Of a stretch of 64,000 nt of DNA, positions 23,108-35,157 are shown in pieces (the first letter of the stretch is position 1; every line of letters begins with the position of its first letter). This DNA comes from Daedaleopsis sinensis. Taxonomy: Eukaryota > Basidiomycota > Agaricomycetes > Polyporales > Polyporaceae. Made by a program: the position numbers and the translations under genes. The notes beneath the pieces were generated by a model. That model worked only from the letters and a program-made list of their open reading frames with translations. It did not search any database and was not told the DNA's origin. The stretch covers positions 2,232,001 through 2,296,000 of the forward strand of contig CM066304.1 of the NCBI GenBank assembly GCA_033807695.1. Direction: 5' to 3'.

Positions 23108-26028
23108 TCACTGATGCGTGAGCGGGTCCACACAGATCACCCCGTCTCGCTCGGTCCAGGGGTATCCCCACGTGTGCAACCACTCCCGAACTCCGGTCGC
23201 CAACCGCGCCCTCGATGCACCGCGAGCGGGATCCTGCGTGCCCGTGTGTTTTTCTTCTCCGACCACGATGAATGCTAGAAAATGTGTGAGCACAGATATA
23301 GCACACAGCTCGAATAGTAAGCCCTACCTAACCCGTAAAAATGGTCGCGCTCCAGCTGCCGGCCATCATCAGGTCACTAACTGCATGTCTGTCCAAGCAA
23401 GGAGGGCACCTACCGCGAGAAGGAATTCCTCTAGCACCTCCGTTGCTTCGGCGGCGTGCAGACCATGCAAATCCAGCAGTGTCTCGGTGCGTTCTTCAGG
23501 TGTCAACTTCGAGTCGCCACCAGTCGACTGACTCGCGATGCCCAGGCAGACACCCAACCCCGCGCCGCAGAGCCGTCCACGAGCAGCTCTGTCGCCCGGG
23601 TCGTCTGACCAGGACGCATCGCGAGCACGAACGACCTGTTCGGCCAGCCTCGCACGCTCCCTCACCAGCTTGCCGGCAGCTTCGACCATTTCCGCTGACA
23701 TCTTCGCGTTCAGGTCGTGTCCCTCACGGCTGAACCGCTTGGCAGCCGCACCATCACCGCGTCGCCACGCATCCGCCGCACGAGACAAGCATGCGTTCCG
23801 TGCGGCACCGAGCCGCAGAGCCCTACAAGGCGTTAGCGTAGCCCGGGCACTCTGTTAGATAACAAACGTGCTCACCTGGATCGGTAGGCCATGTACAGCT
23901 TGTTGACCGCCTCGCCCGTCGGAAGAGTGGGAAGCAGGGCCGGAGAACGAAGCTTGAGCCGAGGAGAAGGCTTTGGCGCGACGATTGCGGTATGGAAAGG
24001 CTCTGCAGACGCGCCCATTGCTTCTCGGCGAGCAGCCATTGTCGCTGGATCCTTCGGCACTTGCGCTGAGGCAGGCGCGGGTGCGGGTGCCTTCTTGACA
24101 GCGGCAGCAAAACGCGTGCGACTGGGATCGTAGCCGGGGTTCTCTCCCCGACCAAAGCCATAGCCGCCACGCCTAGTGCCGTTGTCTCTCCCGGAGGCCA
24201 CAGCATTATGAAGTGTCGGGAATTCATCCAACGATCCACTCTGCTTGTGTTCCTGCTGGCCGCTATGTATCTCAACGCGGGACATCGCATGGTTGAGTCC
24301 CGAAACATCAATATCTTGAGGAAGGTGATGCAAGAATTCGCAATTCTCGCCCTTGGCGCAGGTACCGCGGAGCCAGAAGCGACAGAGTGCCCTTTCTAAA
24401 TCGTGGCTGGGAATACGGGTCAATTATAGATCCTACTACGACGTGCTCTCACTTACCTGAATCTGCAGTCTGCTCGCAAACACTCCCCTGCTAGGAAGTA
24501 TCTGCACACGCGGTTACCGCCTTGGGCCGGACGACCGTTTACCACCCGTCCATTGCGCGCTTGAGGCCCATTGAACGAAGCGCGTCCTCCACGCACGCCA
24601 TGGCCATCTCGTTGCACCACCATCACCCTGTTCCCGACGGATTGCACTCGAGGTTGCGAAGGGCTCGGATGGTTCGTCATGGATTTGTCGACCAACCAGG
24701 TCATAGCCCGGTCGAAGTCGTACCCATTGGCCGCAAGAGCCTCCTCGAGCTCAGACGGTGCGAGGGTAGCGCCAAACACAGAGCTCAGGACGTCGAAAGG
24801 TGTCATTCCATCTGTGAGCATGGCCGCAACCTCGGGATCCATGTCATCATCCTGTCCCTGGGCAGTTGCGGGCGCCTCCTGACGATGACCGTTGTGGCTC
24901 ATGCTACCGAAAACCTGAGGGAACGGTGAGTCGTCTGCGGACAGGGAAGAGCTCGAAATAGGCGAGTTTCCCCATAACAGGTCGTCGGACGCGCTCGGAT
25001 TGAACGAGCGAGGCAGAGAACGAGCTGCGAATGGATCGAAGGGGTCGTCATCATCGTCGTCGTCATCGGGTCGCATCGAGGAGCGTAAGGAGGAGTTTGG
25101 CGTCCCCGAGCGAGGGAGGAGATAACTGTCCGCGGTGAGCGGAGCAGCAATCGCGAGCTTGGATGTCGGGCGGGATGGAGGAGCCCATAAGTCCGGGGAA
25201 GGCGTCTCTCCGCGGAGAGCGGCGAATGAGCCGGGATTAGAGGAAGCAGCTGAAAGCGGTCTAGGAATCGGTTTAAATTCTGAAGCTTTGGCGTTGAGCA
25301 GTCGGGGAGACGAAAGGGGAGAGGACGGGAGACTGACGGCGAACTGAGCGTGTGTGATAATGGGAGACACGCCCGGGGACTCGCTGCGAGCAGAGATATA
25401 CGAAGAAGGCTGGGGATGAGTACCGAGCGGAGAGGTGAGAGGAGTATGAGGCCGGCGGAAGATCATAGCAAGCGGAGAGCTGGGAGCCGAGTTTGGGGTA
25501 TCGGGACGGTTGGGAATAAGCCGAGCGGAATGAGTAGAGGCACGGGAAGATGGGCGCGAAATTGGACGACGAGTGGGGGTGAGGAAGAGAAAGGGGACGT
25601 TGTCTATGTCGTCTCTATGTTTGTGCATGAGATCGAGGACGTGTTGCTCGAGCTACGTGTCGACTAGGGTGAGTAAGCGGACAAAAACGAGGCGGGACGA
25701 GACGCACCTCATCGTCGCTCATGGGACCGAACATGTCCTTGAGGAGACCCTTGAGTTCGTCCTCGCGCTCGGCATCGAGGAGGGCGACGACACGGGTGAC
25801 GAGGGAGGAGCTGATGCTGTTCTGGTCGCCCTCTGCATCACCGGTGAACGCGTCGGGCTTGTAGAGACGGGCAATGGCAGCGAGTTGTGCACGGGTATGG
25901 GGAAAGCGGGCGGTGCCTGTGTGGTCTTGGTCGTTATGAAACGAGGCGGAATCGGAGAGAGAGCTGAGAGAGGAGGTGGGCCGGAGGAGGGCGATCGACG
26001 GGGTTCGACCCACGCTTGCAGCCATCAT
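23108..26028 (-). CDS. CUE-like / CCCH zinc finger / DUF1771 / Smr domain protein
   Basis: A long protein combining RNA-binding and nuclease-type domains. ATG at 26026-26028. The N-terminal helical region (HTRAQLAAIARLYKPDAF ... ELKGLLKDMFGPMSDDE) is followed by a disordered Ser/Pro-rich stretch with a run of eight Asp. A CUE-like helix bundle follows (SSVFGATLAPSELEEALAAN, YDFDRAMTWLVDKS). Two CCCH fingers then follow (CRYFLAGECLRADCRF-H and CRFWLRGTCAKGENCEFLH), with an intron splitting the first. The C-terminal exons hold DUF1771 (ACLSRAADAWRRGDGAAAKR, EGHDLNAKMS) and the Smr domain (LLDLHGLHAAEATEVLEEFL, then FIVVGEEKHTG), ending TGA 23108-23110. Yeast Cue2, with CUE plus Smr, cleaves mRNA in no-go decay, so a ribosome-linked mRNA surveillance role is a reasonable inference. 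Confidence 0.88.
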
Positions 26029-27251
26029 GATTAGAATGGGGGAGGCAAGAGTAGCATGCGCTGGGGGAGACGGCGGGAGGAAGGTTGTCGGGGCGCGTTC
26101 ATCAGCCTCTGCTCACCAAGGCCGACGACGAGGAGGACGGGTGACAACTTACGCCAACGAAAATACGGAAGGTGGACGGTGCCCTCCAGGTCCTCCCATG
26201 GAGACTCGGCGTCCCCCACGTCCCAAGGGCGCCCAGGAACGCCCCATATCCGGAATCTCAGCACGTGCGGCACCGCGCACGTGCTCAGTAAACGGTGGTT
26301 ATGTCGGGTGCAGGAGGCGACTTCCTTAGCAGCCTGTAGCTTACTGTCCCTAACCTCAGTACCAACACCAGAAATTGCAACTCATCGAATCAAAAGTAAG
26401 CACTCTTCATCTTGTCTATCCCATTTCTTTCGCTGACTTTGCCGTTTCTTTCCTGCCACTTTCAACCAGCCTACTAGTACCTCCGAGTCCTGTCGCACTA
26501 CCTTCACGGTGTCAAACCTTCAAATCAACCCTGTCTTTGGAAAGCTCTGCTTGCGCTTCCAGGAGAGTGGCAGTGGGAAACTTCTCGAGGGCAAGCCCAG
26601 CCTTGTGGAGGAAATCGAATCTGAAAAAGACCGCCTGACCAACTTTACCCTAATGCGTGGAGTGACTTCTACCCCAGCAAGGCCGGTTGCGTCTTCAAGT
26701 CTGGCCCTGCAGCGCTGGGAAGCTCGAGGACCCTGCTGTCTCTAAACCCGGTCGCTGACGACTTGCCCGAGTACCGCAAGCCCTTCTTCGCCTGCCTTGG
26801 CATGCCACCCTTTGCGCCTCTTAGCACGCCCTTCAAGCTTCAAGTCCGAGGGTACTGGTTATAGGCTCGTTGAAAGGCACTAGGAGCTTTCTGCGCCTCT
26901 CATCTGAACATGACCCGGTATCATAGTATGTAGTTCAGTACCATAGTAAGTTCCACGTGGTTTGGTCAAGTACGTGAACTATTGTAAACTCTGTGGTACT
27001 AGTAGTATCATTACTAGTATGCCATGGTGTTCCCGCCGCCGACGATGGTCCGAGTCTGCCAATAACTTCCTTGAGTTGATTCTGTGAACATGTAAATGTG
27101 ACAATAGCTCAAGGTTTCCAACGCGATGCTGGTGCTGGTTCAACACGAACACATCCTCCCCGAAATGTCTGTCTACACACGGGCACTCGCATTCACTCGC
27201 AGTCCTACATGAACTAGTACTAATACACATACACATTTACTTCGCATCAAA
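26029..27251. other. Long spacer with a possible gene remnant at 26370-26866
   Basis: No gene I can support. On the plus strand, between about 26510 and 26866, the composition turns coding-like and two overlapping frames read QINPVFGKLCLRFQESGSGK and then YPNAWSDFYPSKAG / YRKPFFACLGMPPF before TAG near 26864. There is no start codon, the frames are broken by a stop, and I recognise no family. It may be a decayed exon or a short unannotated gene. From 26900 to 27250 the sequence is AT-richer and shows nothing. Confidence 0.3.
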
Positions 27252-28361
27252 CTACTTGGTCTTCGCCAGTGCAGCCAACCCCTTCGCTCCGATTCCCGCA
27301 GCGTCATCGACAAACGTCCACCGCTTCATCACATGTCCTCTCTTCGCCAGCTCGTCCAGGATCAGCTTCCGGTACGCCTCGATCCCGACCAGGCTGCCAC
27401 CAAAGCAGAGGATGGTCTCGCTCGCCTTGATTTTCCGCGCTGGGTACTCCTTCCCATCGTCCTCCTCCGGCCGTAGCAGCACACACATCTGGTCGGCGAG
27501 CTGCTGGCTCGTGCGTCCAAGCACGCGCAGCGCTAGCGCGTCCTTGTCCTCGAACGCGGCAGCAAACACCAGCGGGGTCAGCGACGAGAGCCGCTTCTCG
27601 CGGACCATCTTGGTGTACGCCGGCGCGTCGGTCTCGCCCGTCGCGGTCTCTCCCGGAGCTGTCACGGGCAGCGGATCCGGCCAGTGCACGACTGTGAGCA
27701 ACTCGAAGACGTCGTCGACGCCGAAATGCTGCAGAACGCGGTCCTTGAGCGTGCTATCCGTGTTCCGTTTCTCGGGTTCGACGACCGAGGCGCAGTCCGC
27801 TTCCCACAGGATCTGCCGCACGGCCTCGCGGCCGACGTGGAATCCTCCGCCCTCGTCCCCGAGGATCCAGCCCCATCCGCCTACTCGCCCGAGCTCCTCC
27901 AAACCGGCACCCTCGGCTTGCCTGAAGCTGACGACGATTCCTCCTGTTCCGGATACGCAACCAATGGCAGCGGAAACGTCGTCGTGCATGCTGAGCGGGG
28001 CGGCGAGCAGATGAGTGTCGTTGGCAACGACGGGGGTGACTCCGAGAAGAGTGGTGAGTGGGGGAATCAATCTTGCGATCGCCGCGGCGCTGTCCACACC
28101 GGATACACCGAACCAGGCGGACGCAAAGAGGGGCGCGTTCACCGGCGGGGGGAGCGGGGGCTTGCCGTCTTCAGCGGGAGGCAGGAAGGACCGGAGAGCG
28201 GAGGTGACGGTGGAAGCGACTGCCTGCATGAAGTTCTCCAGCCCGAGGTAGGCAAAGTTAGAGGGCCCGCCAATGCCGCGAGCAAGGATGTTGCCATCTC
28301 TGTCGGCGATGGCAGCCGCGGTCTTGGAGCCACCGCAGTCGACGCAGAGATGGTAGGACAT
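27252..28361 (-). CDS. N-acetylglucosamine-kinase-like protein (BadF/BadG ATPase family)
   Basis: Single-exon gene of 369 codons, ATG at 28359-28361, TAG 27252-27254. It has the sugar-kinase/ASKHA fold of the BcrAD_BadFG family: the phosphate-1 motif CVDCGGSKTAAAIAD at the extreme N-terminus, VVANDTHLLAA, phosphate-2 GCVSGTGGIVVSF, GGWGWILGDEGGGFHVGREA (a signature of N-acetylglucosamine kinases), and the adenosine motif ILCFGGSLVG near residue 330. The length fits eukaryotic NAGK (about 340-390). It probably phosphorylates GlcNAc released from chitin turnover in the cytosol; the exact sugar cannot be read from sequence alone. The start is the only plausible ATG before the conserved strand. 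Confidence 0.88.
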   Translation of the reverse strand: MSYHLCVDCGGSKTAAAIADRDGNILARGIGGPSNFAYLGLENFMQAVASTVTSALRSFLPPAEDGKPPLPPPVNAPLFASAWFGVSGVDSAAAIARLIPPLTTLLGVTPVVANDTHLLAAPLSMHDDVSAAIGCVSGTGGIVVSFRQAEGAGLEELGRVGGWGWILGDEGGGFHVGREAVRQILWEADCASVVEPEKRNTDSTLKDRVLQHFGVDDVFELLTVVHWPDPLPVTAPGETATGETDAPAYTKMVREKRLSSLTPLVFAAAFEDKDALALRVLGRTSQQLADQMCVLLRPEEDDGKEYPARKIKASETILCFGGSLVGIEAYRKLILDELAKRGHVMKRWTFVDDAAGIGAKGLAALAKTK

Positions 28362-29110
28362 GTCGGTGAGATGGGGGTTCGAGGGACAAAGTGGCGGGTT
28401 GTGGCGGGCGGATGAAAGACCCGGCGAGGACGGTATATGTTTATCTGGTCGCCGTCGTGATCAGATAAGTCTAGAAGAGGCACACGAGCGAGAAGAAGGG
28501 AACCCACATGGAGCCAAATCTGAACAGCATGGACAACGTACAATCTGGGCTTAGCAAAGGCAGCTGAGCTACAGTCCTGCCAGTTGTAGACTGGCGGCAG
28601 AGTACAAGAGTGTAGAGATCGCGTGCCTGCTCCGGAGGTCTACGGATTGCCATCTGCCATTCACAGCCATCACTCCTTGCATTTGGCGTCCTGCTCACCG
28701 CCGCGTCCCTAGATCTTCACACAACATGCCAGAAAGCAGTGATGGCAATAGTCCAGACGTCGGTCATCGGAATTGGTGAGTCGGAAGGACTTGGAGAGAT
28801 AGTCGCCACTATTGTCTCCCCTAGGCAGACGATGAGGACCTATTGACGTTAGGGAAGGGCGGTCCTACAACTCGCCACTATACATCCCAGTCGCGTTGTG
28901 GTCCGTTGGTTTGAGACGGGTCGGAAACAATGCTGCAGCCTGGAGCAAGTGGGGATTCGAAAATGTGCAAGGTGACAAGTTTAACGAAGAGTATCCTATG
29001 CACGTTCAAGTCGATGACGTCGAGCGCTTATCGTATTGTGAAGCAATCCTCATAGTATTACTATACCTACATAACTGCATAACGCTCAGGCTCAGCACAA
29101 GACATATCTA
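28362..29110. other. Intergenic spacer, no gene seen
   Basis: Promoter side of the GlcNAc-kinase-like gene and 3' flank of SNX41/ATG20. A short plus-strand open stretch from ATG 28726 with a possible splice gives only about 24 codons and is not supported as a gene. Confidence 0.45.
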
Positions 29111-31306
29111 TCACTTCCCGTTAATGGTCGCCATAGAGTCTCTCCTTCCGTGAGATGCCCCGTTGGTGCCCGTCGTCTCCTCCGGCAGCTGGTTCGGGTG
29201 GTCTTGGATCTTGGCAATCTCTGCTTTCGCCTCCTCCCATGCCTCCAGGTTCTGTACATGTTCGGTCAGTTCTCTCTCTTGGTCATTTGCTATGTGATGA
29301 CAGTCTCCGTACCTTCTTGCACCAATCCCGATGACTCTCTGCGAGACTAATAGCCATTTGGCGCAAGTCAGCGACCTTCTGCCGTTGGAACCGATCTAGG
29401 TCCGCTTGGATTGTTGAGCTCGAGTACTTCAGGTCCTGCGTAGACAGATGCAGTGCATCCTCAAGCTGTAACAGCGACGATTGAGCCCAAAGTAGACAAA
29501 GAGATGTTAAAGGATGGCTATTGCCTTACCTGAGAGATCGACTCGCGTGTCTTGCTGATCGAGTTTCGACGAGCAGTCTCGGGGTCCACGTCCATCATCC
29601 CATGCAGCGTGTAGCTCAGGGCACTTAACAAGCCCATTCCAGGTGCCCTCCGCTTGACCGGGTTCGGTCCCGGGTGCGGAGGCAGGTACGCCGATTCGTC
29701 TTGCCGGCGTGCTTCATTCTCGTTGGTCCCTTGCTCCTCAGTCGCGCCTTCCTCCTCTTGTGATGATGAGCTTCGAATGGTGCTGGCCCGTCCTGAGCTC
29801 AGCGCCTCTTCTAGTCGCCGTGCCTCCCGTTCACTCTTCTCCAATTCTTCCAACTGTTCCCGCTTGGCCTCCAACCCGTCCTGGGTCATCTCGTATTGCA
29901 CATGCTTCTGATGGCGGTACTGCAACAGTTTTTTGATGATCGACGCAAACTGAGAGTATTCGTGCAGGGGCTCCGCCCAGTCCTGCTCAAAGTCTTGAGC
30001 CTAATAACACTCGTCAATCACCACGGATTATGCTGGAGAGGCTGGGCATTCACCAGCTTAGTCGTGGACATGTATGTCGCGTCAATGGCTTGACCGGTCT
30101 TCTCGATGGCCGTCGAGAGTTGCCCAGTTTCATTCAAACTGAAACCGTTCATAGTTGCACCAAGCTCTGCATGGTCTTGTGCATAGTCTTTTGGAATCTT
30201 ATTAATAACGAAGTATGCAGACAACGCAGACGGACCTTACCTGCCCACCGCTTGATTGTCCTCCTGGTGACTTTCTCCATCGGTCCACTCATCTGCGCCG
30301 CAAACTTGTTTGTGAACGACTCCGAGTCTAGGAACCTCTGGTCCGGCCTCCGTAGCGGGTGTGCGGGCGAGGGATTGGCCAGGGCAGCATACGCAGGCGA
30401 CGCATTCTGGTCCGTCGGATTATGAGAGGGAGCTTTCAGAATGTTCTTCGGCAAAAGCGATATCGGCGGAGAGTTCAGAACTTCTGTCTAGTCATGGAAG
30501 AAGTGTGTCAGCACGCTAGCGACGACGTGAACGGAAGCAGTACTGACCCACGATACCTCTCCGTCGAGGAAGCGGTGAAAGACATGCTCGTTGGACAAGA
30601 TAGGGTGGCGCGCGATCCGGTTCAAGAACGTCTGAAGCATACGCTTACGCCTAGCGATCATGGCAGCATCCTCCTTCGCCTTAGCCTGCTTGACCGCATA
30701 GTCACCGATGGTCTGCTTGGAGGGTATTGGGGGTATAATGATTGTTGGGTACAGCTTCGCGAGGTTGTTCCGCAAGGACTCGAATTCCGAGTATCGGTGG
30801 TGAGCTTCTACGTTCTGTGCAACGCTAAGTGACTGTGCACAATCGCAGTCGCTGATGCGCGCCGCAGGACAGACAACTCACCCCTGCTTGTATGACGTAG
30901 GTGATGTACGGGGAAGAGGAATTGACGGAGGTCTTCAGTGCGTCTGTGATCTACATCCAGTGCAGGTGTAGCGTATGAGTGCCCAAAGGGTGCTAACTAT
31001 TCAACAAGACACGGGACTCACCAGAATCTCGACATCCTCTCCAGAATGCAACCAATGGTCCCTTCCACAACAAAAGTCGCTCTTGTTCACCTGGGGCTGT
31101 CTGTGCGAGCCCGGCGAGGGGAACGCACTCCGTCTCGACGGTGAGGTGGGCGGAGATCTGAGCGTCGCAGAGTGCGACCCTATCTCTGGGGATGACATGC
31201 CCGAGATGTCGATTCGGGAGGAGGAGCTATCCGAGTGAGGTGAACGGATACGTGCCGGCTCGCTCTCGAACGGGTTCTCGTCCTCGAAAGCTTCCATGTT
31301 GTCCAT
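29111..31306 (-). CDS. SNX41: Sorting nexin 41 / ATG20-type PX-BAR protein
   Basis: Peripheral membrane protein that binds PI3P and, with Snx4, returns cargo from endosomes and supports selective autophagy. The start MDNMEAFEDENPFESEPARI at 31306 opens a Ser/Pro-rich leader. The PX domain follows with ITDALKTSVNSSSPYITYVI, then AHHRYSEFESLRNNLAKLYP, then IPPIPSKQTIGDYA, and RKRMLQTFLNRIARHPIL. The BAR coiled coil begins near KFAAQMSGPMEKVTRRTIKR and continues through SLNETGQLSTAIEKTGQAID, LKDFEQDWAEPLHEYSQFAS and a long charged helix. A low-complexity insert (SSSSQEEEGATEEQ) interrupts the BAR region, as is usual in Snx41/Atg20. The C-terminal helices (STIQADLDRFQRQKVADLRQ) end at TGA 29111-29113. 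About eight introns. The choice between Snx41 and Atg20 cannot be made here, since filamentous fungi carry one merged orthologue. Confidence 0.88.
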
Positions 31307-31713
31307 AAGGCGTTGCACTACAATGGGTCGGCGGGTGGGTGGAAGAGAGGTAAGGACCGGAGTAGTGGTGGACGGAAGCAAGGACGTGCTCGGAGGGTCC
31401 GGCTAACTCCAACTCGGCGCTTCTGTGGCTGCGCGTCGTCGACATACTAATGATACTTACAATGCATATCGTATACGCAAGTGACGAATATTTGGAGTCT
31501 GCGAAAGACTGTACTTATTGTCTAGAATGCTACAGTATAGAAGAATACATATAGCTATCGCGTAATAAGTCCCCTGGCTATGGAGAGCCTAAGCCACCCA
31601 ACTGCAACGAACTGTAACAACAAAGCGATCGACAGAACATACAGTTACAAGATATATCATTTATACACTACTCCTCGCTGGTATATAGCATCTTCCCCGC
31701 GAGCACAGACAAC
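31307..31713. other. Intergenic spacer, no gene seen
   Basis: AT-rich spacer between SNX41 and the transcription-factor gene, both minus strand. No conserved coding segment. Confidence 0.5.
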
Positions 31714-34700
31714 TCACATACCCATCTGCGCGACAAAATCCTGCCAGGCCGTCTGCATACTCGTTTCCGGCGAATATGACCGCCCAGCACCCCCTGCGCT
31801 TCCGTAGTCACCGTCCATAGACATGGGCGAAGTCGCGAACATTTCGCCCGTAGACCCGCCCGACCCGACATGCCCGTAGTCGAACACGGGAAAGTATTGC
31901 GGGAACATCGGGTTCAGGCCCTCCATCTGCAGCCCAGGAAGTTGTTGCGGCGTGTGCGGCGGCGCTTGCTGCTGGTAGACGTCAGGCCCGCCGAACCCTG
32001 TCGATATTGGTTGCAGACTGTGCATGGACTGTGGCTGCTGTGGCTGATAATGAATCGGCGACCCTGCCGATCCGTTTTGCATAGACATCTGGGAGGGGCC
32101 AGCTTGGCTCGGCCCAGCACCTATCCCAGAGGTCCCGTTAGGCGGTGATGGCACGAAGGTACGCAAGTATTGGAGGACGTAGGGGTGCACTTGCTGGTCT
32201 TCTTGCTTGCTCAGGGGAAGGGGGACGACGGGGTTTAGCGAGGTCGGCGACCGGTCTGTGAGTTGAGGAGACATCGACTTCTCCTTCGGTGCAACCAGAC
32301 GTGTCCTGCCGCCCAGCTTGCCAAGCTCGTCGTTGTCGTCCGCCGGCGTGGACGGCTCAGATAGGTTTCCTGCTCGGGAGGGTGGTGTGTTGCGGAATGC
32401 AGCCAAGCTTGCATGCGCCTTTTCGCGCAGCCTGAGCATGATGTTCTAGTAGCAGGTCATGAGACAAATGAACGGAAGTTCGTAAAGATCGTACACGTAC
32501 GAGGACATTCTCGGCGTGGAAGAATTTGGCAGTCTTCGAAAACAAGTCACATGCAGAGTCCAACTGCACGAGCGCAGACGGGGCCAAGCTCATTGAAGGA
32601 CAGCGCGTGACGATGGATCCCAAAATGATCTGAGAGAAAGGCATGTTAGATCACAGAGAGAGCACAACGTTGCGACACACTAACCGAGCATGAGAACAAG
32701 TGCGTCCATAGGAACCACATGCGTTCCGTCAGCTCTTTCAATTGTGAATGGATGTTGCGAACGAGGGCAACAAGGGAGCCGGCACTCCTGTAGGCAGCGA
32801 TGAAGGAGCCGCCGTAGGGACTACCCAGAGGATCCTTGGGATGGTCACTGATCGCCCTGGCGAAGAAACCGCGATGCATGTACAAGAGATCTGTCGAGGA
32901 GGGCTCAAGGTCACGATGCGCACTGAAACAGGGCACTACCACTCACTGGACTCTCGGATAGCAAGGACAGTGTGACGCTGGAGAATAAGTGGAACGCTCT
33001 CGTAGTAGTTCCCTGCTCGGGATTCAGAGTTTCCGAAGCCGGCTATCTGCAAGGACGAGGGTACAGAAAACCCTCGCAGTTTCCGATCGAGCTGGAGAAC
33101 AGTGCTATACGTCGGAGTCTTGGCACCAAACGCCTGATCGTACACAAGGTTCATGCACTCCGAGGTAAACCGGTGTTTCCACCAGTGGACTGTGACAAGG
33201 CAATGAATACGCTTCTGAAGGCAGTTGCACTGCCGCACTTACAGGTATTCTCGTTATTGGGATCCTCTGTATGCGGCTTCTTGCAGTCGACGTGGACTAA
33301 AGTGAACGATGGTGGACGTCCAAGAGTATACGACTAAAGACAAGTCAGAAGTGCCGTTGTAGGTGGTACGTTATGTGGCGACTGACCTGCAATAGATCGT
33401 AGGAGTAGAGTTCCCAGAAACTCTCACGGCGTCTCTGAATTTCAGCGGCGTCAACCTTCCACTTCCCAGCGTCGCGATCTGACGAAACATTAGGATACAA
33501 AGCAGTGTATCAGCGCCAAGGGAAGCAAACTCACGAAGACCCATCTAGATTGGAATCGATGCCTGTGAGCTTCTGGTTCTGCTATGCACCACAACATACT
33601 ACACTTACGCTGACGCCAAGCTTAACTGCGATACCCATGAACGCCCATCTCGATCCGACGCCGCTGCCATAACGTTCGCTCAAGAAGAGGTAAAAGGCCA
33701 TCAGATACTGTCAGATAACGATGAGTGTGTTGCTCGATCCAGGATGATCGGAGGCTTACCAGGGTCTGCACTGCAGCAAGAGTAGGCTCTTCGAAAATGG
33801 GACTCTGGAAAAGTGCTGCTCTGGCCAGTTGATGGTATTTCTCGGCCTCGATGTTGTATGCTGGACGATTGATGTCCATGAGACTGCCGATGGAGAGCAC
33901 CATAAACATGAGCGCTAGCTGATGCGACATGAGCGGATCTTCCATCTGTGGGGTAACGTTAGGGTTGTAGAACTGGCTGAAGGCGGATTCGTTCAGTTGC
34001 GCGAGGGTGACGGGGTTATACCTAAGCAAAATGGGTGAGATCAAGCGAACGCAGCGGAACCGAGATATGGTCGTACATCCAAGCAGCATGCTGGAAGTAG
34101 ATGTTGCGTAGTTCTGCTGCCTCGTCGGCTGGAGGAAGGTACCAGAAGAGACTACGGAGACGCTCAATCCGCATCGTCTCAGCGTCCAGAGTGAGGGGGA
34201 TGTTAGGTGCAATGGGGAAAAGGCCGCTGAGAGCGAGGACTTCAGGAGAAAGGAGTTTGCGTAGGTTCGTCAGGCGTTGATCGCGATCGTCATCTTTGTT
34301 CTCCTCATTCTGACCGAAGGGGATGTTAGCGAGAGAGAGGAAGAGGCGGCAGGTCACACGAACCGTCAAGAAGTACTGCAACAAGGAGCGGTTGAGCGGG
34401 GACGGCAGACAAATGGCATATTGGTTGACGTACCCATGAGCTGGTCGCTTGACCGAAGTAGTTTGTGCGACCGGTGTCGCTGATGGCAAGCGAACCGAAC
34501 GAATCGACAACATCTGCGCCCGGCTCATCTGAAGAAGCGTTGGCAAGGCCAGAATTGATGAGGTTTTCTCGTTGGATGGGAGCCTTTATTCGAAGGAGGT
34601 CTTCTGAGAGGAGAGGGTGTGGGTCGAGGGAGTGCTGGGAGTGCGAGGCGCGTAGGGCATCTTCGAGCTCGCGTACGCGATTCGCGAGCTGGTTAATCTT

Positions 34701-35157
34701 CTCGTGGAGGTCCTGTGTAGATGCGAGGACGAATCTAGGTGCGCTGAGTGAGAAAGGAGTAAGAGGAGGAGCTGGCGGAGGGGTGGATACATACCGATTG
34801 CCCTTGCCTGTGGTGAGCGAGCCTGAGATTTGTGGGTATGAGAGGGCCGATCATTCACGGAGAATGCGGAAAGGGAGGAGTATACACGGACCGTCTGGGC
34901 ATATTGCAGCACACCCTCGCTTGACACAAGAGCCGCAGGGGATGGCACGATCACAGCGTAGCTTGAGTCTTGCGAGGAGAGGGGACGATAACGGGATTGA
35001 GCAGGGGCGGGTGTGGATGAGACGCCGGATCAGAGACGTACCTGCGGCACTCTGCGCAGGAGAGGCGGGTCGCGCCGCGTTTCCTCTTCTTCTCGCCGTT
35101 TGTAGGGTCCTTTGGGGATAGGGCAGGGTCGGGGAGGATGTGGTCCTGGGAGGACAT
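31714..35157 (-). CDS. Zn2Cys6 transcription factor with fungal-specific TF domain
   Basis: Nuclear DNA-binding regulator. ATG at 35155-35157. The zinc cluster is built by splicing: KKRKRGATRLSCAECRR, then LKLRCDRAIPCGSCVKRGCA and AICPDG, giving the C-x2-C-x6-C-x5-C-x2-C-x8-C spacing. A dimerisation coiled coil follows (HEKINQLANRVRELEDALRA). The middle homology domain (Fungal_trans type) is recognisable in SLFWYLPPADEAAELRNIYF, MSHQLALMFMVLSIGSLMDI, AALFQSPIFEEPTLAAVQTL, SRWAFMGIAVKLGVS, GLHRDAGKWKVDAAEIQRRR and the following RRESFWELYSYDLL. The C-terminus is Gln/Pro/Ser-rich (about the last 150 residues), a likely activation region, ending TGA 31714-31716. At least ten introns. Target genes cannot be told. 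Divergent from PDCD2 across about 815 bp. Confidence 0.92.

Noticed and set aside
28726..28850. Short plus-strand gene starting MPESSDGNSPDVGHRNW
   Set aside because: Best splice gives only about 24 codons and no conservation can be argued.
13201..31306. ATG29 and SNX41/ATG20 as an autophagy gene cluster
   Set aside because: They are about 14 kb apart with unrelated genes between; coincidence is the simpler reading.
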